A stretch of 64,000 bases of DNA from Pseudanabaena sp. (GTDB lineage Bacteria > Cyanobacteriota > Cyanobacteriia > Pseudanabaenales > Pseudanabaenaceae): contig QBMK01000005.1 in NCBI GenBank assembly GCA_003249035.1, forward strand, positions 76,308 to 140,307. The letters run 5' to 3'. A program made the position numbers and the translations under genes. Of the stretch, positions 49,639 to 57,559 are shown piece by piece (position 1 is the stretch's first letter; each line of letters opens with the position of its first letter). The notes beneath the pieces were generated by a model. It had not been told where the DNA came from. It made no database searches and saw only the letters and a program-made list of their open reading frames with translations.

Positions 49639-50823
49639 ATGAACGTTCAAAAAAACAAATTCCCGAAGCCAGTTCTTTACAGCACGATTTTTTTGTTGGG
49701 AGCCTCGGTGGCATTTGGAGGAAAGCAGTTACTAACTCAGAATAAAGCCATCGCTCAAGGTCTAGCACCTCAAGCAACAGAATCAACATTGGCAGGTAAA
49801 TTACCGATCGCTAGTGACTCCAATTTTGTCACCGAAACTGTCCAAAAAGATGGTGGAGCTGTAGTACGGATTGATTCTTCTCGCAGCGTTGCAAGGGAGA
49901 CACCTGATACGTATAACGATCCTTTCTTCAATCAGTTCTCTGATGGTGAAACCCCAAATCAACCAAGACAAAGAGTAGTTCAAGGCACTGGATCGGGATT
50001 CATCTTGAATGCTAATGGCGAAATTCTGACTAATGCCCATGTTGTCAGTGGTGCTGACAAAGTAACTGTAACGCTCAAAGATGGAAGATCTTTTCAAGGC
50101 AAAGTTTTAGGTGCAGACTCTGTTACCGATGTTGCGGTTGTTAAGATTGACGCTCCCGATCTGCCTAGCGTTAGTCTGGGAGATTCCGATCGCATTCAGC
50201 CCGGAGAATGGGCGATCGCGATCGGCAATCCTCTAGGACTAGATAGTACTGTCACTGTTGGCATCATTAGTGCCACAGGTCGCTCTAGCTCTCAAGTTGG
50301 TATTCCCGATCAACAGGTACGCTTCATCCAGACTGATGCTGCCATTAACCCAGGCAACTCTGGCGGCCCTTTGCTCAACCAACGGGGCGAAGTGATCGGC
50401 ATGAATACTGCCATCATTAAAGGTGCTCAAGGACTTGGGTTTGCCATTCCTATCAACAAAGCCAAGAGCATTGCTCAACAGCTCATCAGTCAAGGCAAAG
50501 TCGATCATCCATATTTGGGAGTCCAGATGGTGGGACTCACACCTGAAGTCAAGCAGAATCTTCCCGCTAAGTTTAGGGTTAGTAGCGACCAAGGCGTTCT
50601 AGTAGTGGCAGTACAGAATAACTCTCCTGCCGCAGCAGCAGGGCTAAAAGCGGGAGATGTGATTGTCAAACTTAACGATAAGGCTGTGGATAAGCCAGAT
50701 AACTTACAGCAATTGGTTCAAAGTACTAATGTTGGCGATAAGCTCCAACTGGAAATCGATCGCAGTGGTCAAGCGCTCAAAGTAACCGTCCAAATTGGAG
50801 CTTTGCCCAATCGAGCAGGTTAG
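49639..50823 (+). CDS. HtrA/HhoA-type trypsin-like serine protease with PDZ domain
   Basis: GTGSGFILNANGEILTNAHVV, DVAVVKID, TDAAINPGNSGGPLLN, PDZ GLKAGDVIVKLNDKAV. Confidence 0.95.
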   Translation: MNVQKNKFPKPVLYSTIFLLGASVAFGGKQLLTQNKAIAQGLAPQATESTLAGKLPIASDSNFVTETVQKDGGAVVRIDSSRSVARETPDTYNDPFFNQFSDGETPNQPRQRVVQGTGSGFILNANGEILTNAHVVSGADKVTVTLKDGRSFQGKVLGADSVTDVAVVKIDAPDLPSVSLGDSDRIQPGEWAIAIGNPLGLDSTVTVGIISATGRSSSQVGIPDQQVRFIQTDAAINPGNSGGPLLNQRGEVIGMNTAIIKGAQGLGFAIPINKAKSIAQQLISQGKVDHPYLGVQMVGLTPEVKQNLPAKFRVSSDQGVLVVAVQNNSPAAAAGLKAGDVIVKLNDKAVDKPDNLQQLVQSTNVGDKLQLEIDRSGQALKVTVQIGALPNRAG

Positions 50824-50891
50824 AACGCTTTGCATTTTGCCTAAAACCCAATAAATTTTGAAATGGGCACTTTCCCATCGAATAATTGGCT

Positions 50892-50944
50892 AAACCCCAA
50901 AAGCGTGAGGCGGCGCAAAGCGCCGCCTCACGCTTTTGGGGTTT
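50892..50944. repeat. perfect long palindrome, 25-bp arms
   Basis: AAACCCCAAAAGCGTGAGGCGGCGCaaaGCGCCGCCTCACGCTTTTGGGGTTT. Confidence 0.93.
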
Positions 50945-51137
50945 TATGCTCTAACAATACTGGCGAAAGCTATAGCTATGGTATTCTCAATAAGATCTGA
51001 TTATTTCGAGATTCCAAAGTGCTGCTCAGTAAAGCTTTTAGGAAATTATTTGGACAATACTCAGTTAAAGATAAAGACTGGGCAAAACCCCTAACTGAAG
51101 GGACTTGTAGATATATTGCAAAGAGTAAGGAGGTACT

Positions 51138-53171
51138 ATGAGTTCAGTGGAACAGTCCGAATCGTCGCTTAAGTTTCGCTTCGATCGCAAGCTTTGGGAG
51201 CGGTTTGTTGAAATTGCTCAGCCTTACTTTTATCCAGAAGAAGCTAAAAGTTCGCAGCATTTCTTTTTCTTGGTGACAACGCAACTGATTTTTGTAGTAG
51301 CGTTCACATTTTTCTTTGTTGTTGTGCTTGCCTTAATTGGCTTCCAGTTTGCCCCTAAGTTCTTTGCCGGGATGGTTAATCAGATCATCTATCTACAGTT
51401 TCTATCTGGGCTGGGCAAAACCTCCACAGAGATTATTCAAGGACTGTTGAGATTTCCCGCATTTTACATATTTTTGGTACTTTTATTGGTTGGTGGAGGC
51501 ATTTTTTATGCCTATCGAACCAAACTCAAAGGACGCGAAAAACAATGGCTAATTTTAGGGGTATTAGTATTTCTGGCTTTTATCGTCAGCAGCCTTAACG
51601 TACTGATCAGTTATGTTTTTCGATTTATTGATAACGCTTTAAATGGTAAAGATCCCAAGGCTTTTTGGGAATTTCTGACAGTTTATGGCATTGTTTTAGT
51701 CGTTGCGATTCCAATTTTGATTAGCTATCGCTACACCCGTCGTAAGTTGGCTCTATTTTGGCGAGAGTGGTTAACCAATACTTTTTTAAATGGCTACTTC
51801 AAAGATCGGGCTTATTACGAACTAGACTCTAATTCCGCCCACACAGATATTGACAATCCAGACCAACGGATTACTCAGGATGTTAACTCTTTCACAGTTA
51901 CAGTTCTAGATCTGATGTTAGATGTTCTGAACTCGGTTTTAGATATGGTTGCCTTTACCGGCATTCTTTACAGTATTTCCCGCGAATTGACCTTGGGTCT
52001 GTTTGGTTATGTTTCGATTGGCACAGCGCTAGCGATCGTGATCGGTACCAAACTGATCAAAATCAACTTTAATCAACTACGTCTAGAAGGTGACTTCCGC
52101 TACGGCATGGTTCATGTCCGCGACAATGCAGAATCCATTGCATTTTATCGTGGTGAAAACTTAGAACGCACGCAAGTTGAAAGTCGTTTAGATCGAGCTA
52201 TTAAAAACTACGATTTACTGATCATCTGGTTTGCATTTCTCGATATTTTCCAATATGCCTACAATTACTTTGCGCGTTTAGTGCCTTACTTAATTGTTGC
52301 GCCGCTATTCTTTGCTGGCAAGGTTGACTTTGGGACGATTGGTCAAGGCATCTTTGCTTTTCAAATGGTGTTGAGCGCACTTTCGATTATCCCAACTCGG
52401 ATTCAGGATATTTCTTCGTTTGCTGCGAGCATTGAGCGTTTGGGAATGCTGTACGAACGCTTTCGAGAGCGGGAGGCTAGCGAAGCTACGCAAGGCGATC
52501 GCATTCAAAATCACCTGTCTTCCCATTTCAAAATTGACCAGCTCACGCTGCGAACTCCTAATGCCGAGCAGACTTTATTTCAAAATCTATCTTTTGAATT
52601 AGAGTCGCCCAATTCTTTACTGGTGGTAGGTTCTAGTGGATGTGGTAAGAGTTCACTTCTCCGTGCGATCGCGGGACTATGGCACAACGGTTCGGGCATT
52701 GTCGAAAGCCCCAACTACACTGAAGTTCTCTTCTTGCCCCAAACGCCATACATGCTTCTAGGGAATTTGCGCGAGCAATTGATATACCCCAACCTGCGGA
52801 AAGACATCACCGACCTCGAAATCCAAGATGCCTTAACGCAAGTTAACCTCGAAGATTTGTCTGAGCGGATGGGTGGACTTGATAATGAAAAAGATTGGTC
52901 TTCTGTGTTGTCGGTCGGAGAACAACAGCGCCTTGCCTTTGCTCGTATTTTACTGAACCAGCCTAAATACGCGATTTTAGACGAAGCGACCAGTGCCCTA
53001 GATGTCATCAACGAGCGACGTTTGTACCAACTGTTGCAAAGCCTGGATATCACTTACATCAGCGTGGGTCACCGCCCTAGCCTAGTGGATTATCACCAAT
53101 CAGTTTTAGAACTCGGTCGCGATCGTGACTGGCAGTTGATGGCGTCTGGTGATTATCGGTTTGCAAGTTAG
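51138..53171 (+). CDS. ABC transporter with fused permease and ATPase (SbmA/BacA or ABCD-like)
   Basis: Walker A GSSGCGKSSLLRAIAGLW, LSVGEQQRLAFARILLNQPKYAILDEATSALD; TM region WREWLTNTFLNGYF...DNPDQRITQDVNSF. Confidence 0.92.
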   Translation: MSSVEQSESSLKFRFDRKLWERFVEIAQPYFYPEEAKSSQHFFFLVTTQLIFVVAFTFFFVVVLALIGFQFAPKFFAGMVNQIIYLQFLSGLGKTSTEIIQGLLRFPAFYIFLVLLLVGGGIFYAYRTKLKGREKQWLILGVLVFLAFIVSSLNVLISYVFRFIDNALNGKDPKAFWEFLTVYGIVLVVAIPILISYRYTRRKLALFWREWLTNTFLNGYFKDRAYYELDSNSAHTDIDNPDQRITQDVNSFTVTVLDLMLDVLNSVLDMVAFTGILYSISRELTLGLFGYVSIGTALAIVIGTKLIKINFNQLRLEGDFRYGMVHVRDNAESIAFYRGENLERTQVESRLDRAIKNYDLLIIWFAFLDIFQYAYNYFARLVPYLIVAPLFFAGKVDFGTIGQGIFAFQMVLSALSIIPTRIQDISSFAASIERLGMLYERFREREASEATQGDRIQNHLSSHFKIDQLTLRTPNAEQTLFQNLSFELESPNSLLVVGSSGCGKSSLLRAIAGLWHNGSGIVESPNYTEVLFLPQTPYMLLGNLREQLIYPNLRKDITDLEIQDALTQVNLEDLSERMGGLDNEKDWSSVLSVGEQQRLAFARILLNQPKYAILDEATSALDVINERRLYQLLQSLDITYISVGHRPSLVDYHQSVLELGRDRDWQLMASGDYRFAS

Positions 53172-53227
53172 TCTGATTCCCTCAGCCTAACTATGCTTTC
53201 TTACAGCAGTTACCGATAAACCGAAAT

Positions 53228-53280
53228 ACAAGAAATTTTTTGAAAGTGTTGCTTTGCAATACTTTCAAAAAATTTCTTGT
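53228..53280. repeat. long palindrome
   Basis: ACAAGAAATTTTTTGAAAGTgTTGCtttGCAAtACTTTCAAAAAATTTCTTGT. Confidence 0.88.
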
Positions 53281-53394
53281 TTGGTTTTGAGCGCAAAGCG
53301 CTCTATAACTGTTACAGATAAAATCTTAAACCCTTTTCCGCTCGTCCGCTAGCGAAACATGTTTTAGATCAGTTTTTATTGTGCCGAGGCACTT

Positions 53395-54072
53395 ATGAGA
53401 ATTCTTTTAGTGGAAGATGACAACTATATAGCCAAACCAATTGCCAAAGATATGCGACATCAAGGGCATGTTGTCGATGTTGCTAACGATGGCATTAGTG
53501 GATGGGAATGCGCTCAAACTGTAGAATACGATCTCATTCTATTGGATTTGATGCTGCCTCGACTAGACGGTATTTCGCTGTGCAAAAAATTGCGTGCATC
53601 GGGTTGTAAAACGCATATTCTGATGCTGACAGCTAAAGATACTACCGCAGATAAGGTGTTGGGATTAGATTCGGGTGCAGATGACTATCTAGTTAAACCT
53701 TTCGAATTAGAAGAGTTAGCGGCGCGAATAAGAGCTTTATCGCGAAGAGTTGTTGAGATGCAACAAACTTCGATCGTCCGAGGCTCTTTGGAACTCAACT
53801 TAAACACACATACGATCGCATACGATGGACAACCTTTGGCATTAACGCCCAAGGAATATGTGATTTTAGAATGCTTTTTGCGTAATCCTACTCAAGTATT
53901 TACCCGCGCAAATCTGCTTGATAAACTCTGGGATCTAGATAAACTATCTGGTGAAGAAACTGTGAGAACGCATATCACCAATATTCGCCGTAAACTCAAG
54001 GCTGCAGGTGGCTCTGAGGATATAATACAAACGATGTATGGTGTTGGCTATAGCTTTAATTCTAAGTGTTAA
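53395..54072 (+). CDS. OmpR-family response regulator
   Basis: RILLVEDD, LILLDLMLPRLDG, LVKPFELEEL; C-terminal winged helix VRTHITNIRRKL. Confidence 0.96.
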   Translation: MRILLVEDDNYIAKPIAKDMRHQGHVVDVANDGISGWECAQTVEYDLILLDLMLPRLDGISLCKKLRASGCKTHILMLTAKDTTADKVLGLDSGADDYLVKPFELEELAARIRALSRRVVEMQQTSIVRGSLELNLNTHTIAYDGQPLALTPKEYVILECFLRNPTQVFTRANLLDKLWDLDKLSGEETVRTHITNIRRKLKAAGGSEDIIQTMYGVGYSFNSKC

Positions 54073-54172
54073 GTAGATGTGCATAATTAATTACAAACCC
54101 AAACCCATAAAGTTGCGCCCCTTCGGGGCGCAACTTTATGGGTTTGGGTAATTTATTTTGTAAAAGTACTTA
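54070..54172. repeat. Family B structured element, copy B3, inside a two-component operon
   Basis: TAAGTAGATGTGCATAATTAATTACAAACCCAAACCCATAAAGTTGCGCCCCttcGGGGCGCAACTTTATGGGTTTGGGTAATTTATTTTGTAAAAGTACTTA. Confidence 0.92.
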
Positions 54173-54186
54173 GGAACGTTAATGCG

Positions 54187-55434
54187 ATGTTTCAAAAAAC
54201 GCGACTCCGATTACTCTTGGCTTATCTTGGCATTTTTGCTTCCATTTTGAGTATATTTGCGATCGCGGTAAGAACTGTCTTTGTGCATACGATGACCAAT
54301 CAAGTAGTGGATAAGCTCACAACTCTCGGTCAGACGGTTGCCGCTAGTTCAGGATTTAAAAATGGACGGATTCAAATAGCGGATAATCTCTCGGTTCGAG
54401 ATTTGGATACGCGAATGCAGTCGTTGCAATGGTTAGACATCCAAGGGAATACGATCTATATGCAGGGAAATCGAACATTATCTTTACCCATTGCAATCCG
54501 AGAATCAATCCAAATCCAACCCAGTAATCCTGCTCTAATTAGTGTCAATATCCCAATTGTTGATACTTACAATCAGCGTTTAGTCGGTTATTTGCGTGTT
54601 AGCCAATCTCTCGAAGAGTTAAATGAAACCTTTAGAAAGTTAGATATCGGATTAGCTGGAGGGGCGGCGATCTCTTTGATTTTGGTTGGAATGGGAGGGA
54701 TCTTTCTCACTCGCCAAGCAATGAAACCAATTGAGAAGAGTTTCGATCGTCTGCAACAATTTACAGCAGATGCTTCCCATGAATTGCGGAGTCCATTGAT
54801 GGCAATTAAAGCCAGTGCGCAGGTGGCGCTAAGATATTCTGAAGGAATGCGCCCAAGTGATGCTGAGGAGTTTGGGGCGATCGCGCAATCGGTTGAGCAC
54901 ATGAGTCGGCTGACTGAGGATTTGCTGATGCTAGCAAGGATGAATGAAAAGCTAACTATCGTAGGGGAAAGCATTGACTTAACAGAATTACTTCAGCATT
55001 TAGTGAAAAAATTCCAGCCTCAAGCTTTGGCGAAAGAGTTAACTCTAGGCTATCAATCTAGAGAATCTCTGATGATTAAGGGCAATTCAGATCAGATACT
55101 GCGATTATTTACGAATCTGATTGAGAACGCGATTCACTATACGCCATCAGGTGGAAAAATCACGATTTCGACAAGCGTAGCAGGGCAATGGATCGATGTG
55201 AGAGTTCAAGATACTGGAATTGGTATTGCACCCGAACAAATAGAAAATATCTTTGCTAGATTTTGGCGAGCTGATACTTCTCGCTCTCAATGGACGGGAG
55301 GCAGTGGATTAGGACTTGCGATCGCCCAATCTATTGCTGAAGGTCATGGTGGTAAAATCTCTGTTACCAGCCAATTAGGATCTGGTAGTTGCTTCACAGT
55401 GCGCTTGCTTACAAGTAAACTTGCGTCAAGTTAG
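54187..55434 (+). CDS. sensor histidine kinase
   Basis: H-box FTADASHELRSPLMAIK, N-box NLIENAIHYTPSGG, DTGIGIAPEQIENIFARFWRAD, GGSGLGLAIAQSIAEGHGG. Confidence 0.96.
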   Translation: MFQKTRLRLLLAYLGIFASILSIFAIAVRTVFVHTMTNQVVDKLTTLGQTVAASSGFKNGRIQIADNLSVRDLDTRMQSLQWLDIQGNTIYMQGNRTLSLPIAIRESIQIQPSNPALISVNIPIVDTYNQRLVGYLRVSQSLEELNETFRKLDIGLAGGAAISLILVGMGGIFLTRQAMKPIEKSFDRLQQFTADASHELRSPLMAIKASAQVALRYSEGMRPSDAEEFGAIAQSVEHMSRLTEDLLMLARMNEKLTIVGESIDLTELLQHLVKKFQPQALAKELTLGYQSRESLMIKGNSDQILRLFTNLIENAIHYTPSGGKITISTSVAGQWIDVRVQDTGIGIAPEQIENIFARFWRADTSRSQWTGGSGLGLAIAQSIAEGHGGKISVTSQLGSGSCFTVRLLTSKLASS

Positions 55435-55486
55435 AAACCCAGAGTAGTGCTATCGCATACACACAAATTCCCTAAAGCGCTTAATC

Positions 55487-57361
55487 ATGACAACCCACTT
55501 ACCCATTGAACCTGAGACTCCTGTTTCCGTTGCCAATCTTAACCTAGAGCCAAGAGGTAGGGTCTTTCCCAGTCCGTCCTTGTGGAAAAATCATATTTTT
55601 TATCAGATCCTACCCGATCGCTTCAGCGATGGCAGAGAAGCAGAACGTCCACTGTTTGATTACAATCAGCCTGAGCAGTATCGGATATCAGACAAACGAG
55701 CCTGGATGGAAGCTGGTCTAGGCTTCACTGGCGGCACGCTCAAGGGAATTCGTAGCAAGCTTGACTATCTGCAAGGTATGGGTATTAATGGTCTTTGGCT
55801 TAATCCCTCCTTTAAGCAACGGACCGATCTGAATACCTACCACGGCTATGCCATTCAGAATTTTCTGGATATTGACCCAAGATTTGGCACAACTCAAGAT
55901 CTGCGCGACCTGATTGATGATGCCCACGATCGAGGTATGGTTGTTGTGCTGGATGTGGTAATCGACCATACCGGCAATAACTGGTTCTACGGGCCTGACG
56001 TAACTGGCATCATCGAAGACTCGTTACCCTACCGCTACGATCCGCCATATAGCTTCGGAGGTTGGCGTTCTAGCACTGGTCAGCCCACTCCAGAGATCCA
56101 CACCTTGGAAGACGGCTGCTGGCCCCAAGAATTACAGAGTTTGGAAGCCTACAATCGACGTGGTTCGATTGTCAACTGGAGCAATCCCGACCCGATGGAT
56201 CCCAATGCAGAGTTTCGGCGCGGTGATTTCTTCGATCTAAAGAAACTAAATGGCTATCACAATGAGACATTGGATGCGATTATCCGTTGTTACCAGTATT
56301 GGATTGCCGTTACTGATTGCGATGGCTTCCGGATTGATGCAGCCAAGCATATTCCCAAAGATATTTGCCAGCAGTTCAGTTTCAACATTTTTCGCTATGC
56401 TCAATCGATCGGCAAAGACAACTTTATGCTGGTGGGCGAAATCACGGACAACCTGATGAGCTTCAATTATCTATCCCTATTTGGCAGTATTTTTGATCGC
56501 GCTTTAACAGCAGTACTTGACATTAATAACTCTCCGAACCTACTAGCTGGAGCTGCTCGAGGCACGGCTAATCCAATGGATTTTTTCGGTCGCTATAGCA
56601 CCGATAACGAGCTAAGTCGCTACATTCAGACTGGTCGTGTCCACGTTGCGATCTTCGACGACCACGATATGTCTTGCCGATCGCATAAACAGCGCTTTGC
56701 CGCTCACAACGACACCCCTCATCGCTATTGGCAATCAGCCCATGTCGTCGGTATTCAACTGACAACGCCGGGCATTCCCTGTATTTATTACGGCACCGAG
56801 CAAGCCTTTGAAGGCAGCGAAGACTCCCACGACTACAGCATCGAGTCTCAACGCTTCGGTGAGGATCGCTATATACGCGAAGATATGTTTGGTGGGTCGT
56901 TTGGAGCCTTTGAGACGCAGGGCTGTCACTTCTTTAATCCCGAACATCCCACCTATCTAAGAATTGCCGCGATCGCACGGTTGCGTAACGGTGATAACGC
57001 GATCGGGCGCACCCTGCGCATGGGAGTTTGCTATCCTCGCGAAACCTCTTTTTGTGGCTATCCATTCCAAATGCCCGGTGCAGGAGAGCTATTTGGTTGG
57101 TCAAGGGTGCTGGCTTACCATGAAGTTGTAATGGTACTGAACACTAATGGCGTAGAATCTCGTGGAGCCGATATCACTGTCGATAAATCGCTACATCCAC
57201 CTGGCTCGACTTTACAAGTTCTCTATCGAGCTGATTGGACTGACGAGCAATTGAAACATTCTCCTACGGATGAAGCTGTTGAGGTTGAGAAGGCAACGAC
57301 AGATGGACGTGCATACATCCGCTTAAATTTACCGCCCGCAGGTATGGTTATCCTCGGCTAA
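55487..57361 (+). CDS. alpha-amylase family glycoside hydrolase (GH13)
   Basis: IFYQILPDRFSDG, VVLDVVIDHTGN, GFRIDAAKHIP, LVGEITDN, FDDHDM. Confidence 0.93.
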   Translation: MTTHLPIEPETPVSVANLNLEPRGRVFPSPSLWKNHIFYQILPDRFSDGREAERPLFDYNQPEQYRISDKRAWMEAGLGFTGGTLKGIRSKLDYLQGMGINGLWLNPSFKQRTDLNTYHGYAIQNFLDIDPRFGTTQDLRDLIDDAHDRGMVVVLDVVIDHTGNNWFYGPDVTGIIEDSLPYRYDPPYSFGGWRSSTGQPTPEIHTLEDGCWPQELQSLEAYNRRGSIVNWSNPDPMDPNAEFRRGDFFDLKKLNGYHNETLDAIIRCYQYWIAVTDCDGFRIDAAKHIPKDICQQFSFNIFRYAQSIGKDNFMLVGEITDNLMSFNYLSLFGSIFDRALTAVLDINNSPNLLAGAARGTANPMDFFGRYSTDNELSRYIQTGRVHVAIFDDHDMSCRSHKQRFAAHNDTPHRYWQSAHVVGIQLTTPGIPCIYYGTEQAFEGSEDSHDYSIESQRFGEDRYIREDMFGGSFGAFETQGCHFFNPEHPTYLRIAAIARLRNGDNAIGRTLRMGVCYPRETSFCGYPFQMPGAGELFGWSRVLAYHEVVMVLNTNGVESRGADITVDKSLHPPGSTLQVLYRADWTDEQLKHSPTDEAVEVEKATTDGRAYIRLNLPPAGMVILG

Positions 57362-57462
57362 TACCAATTCACAAAAGTGTGACAACACTTTTATGAATTA
57401 AAAACCAAATCCAGTAAGGATTTTAAAACACAAAATGGCTACGCCATTTTGTGTTTTGGTAT
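57361..57462 (-). repeat. Family A three-stem element, copy A4 (reverse), at the amylase stop codon
   Basis: ATACCAATTCACAAAAGTGTGACAACACTTTTATGAATTAAAAACCAAATCCAGTAAGGATTTTAAAACACAAAATGGCTACGCCATTTTGTGTTTTGGTAT. Confidence 0.9.
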
Positions 57463-57489
57463 AAGTGGTCAGCTTTTTCTACTTGCAAA

Positions 57490-57554
57490 CTTCCCCACTC
57501 AAGAAATAGCGGTGCGGGGCTTAGCCCCGCACCGCTATTTCTTGAGTGGGGAAG
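57490..57554. repeat. perfect long palindrome, 31-bp arms
   Basis: CTTCCCCACTCAAGAAATAGCGGTGCGGGGCttaGCCCCGCACCGCTATTTCTTGAGTGGGGAAG. Confidence 0.95.
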
Positions 57555-57559
57555 TTAAA

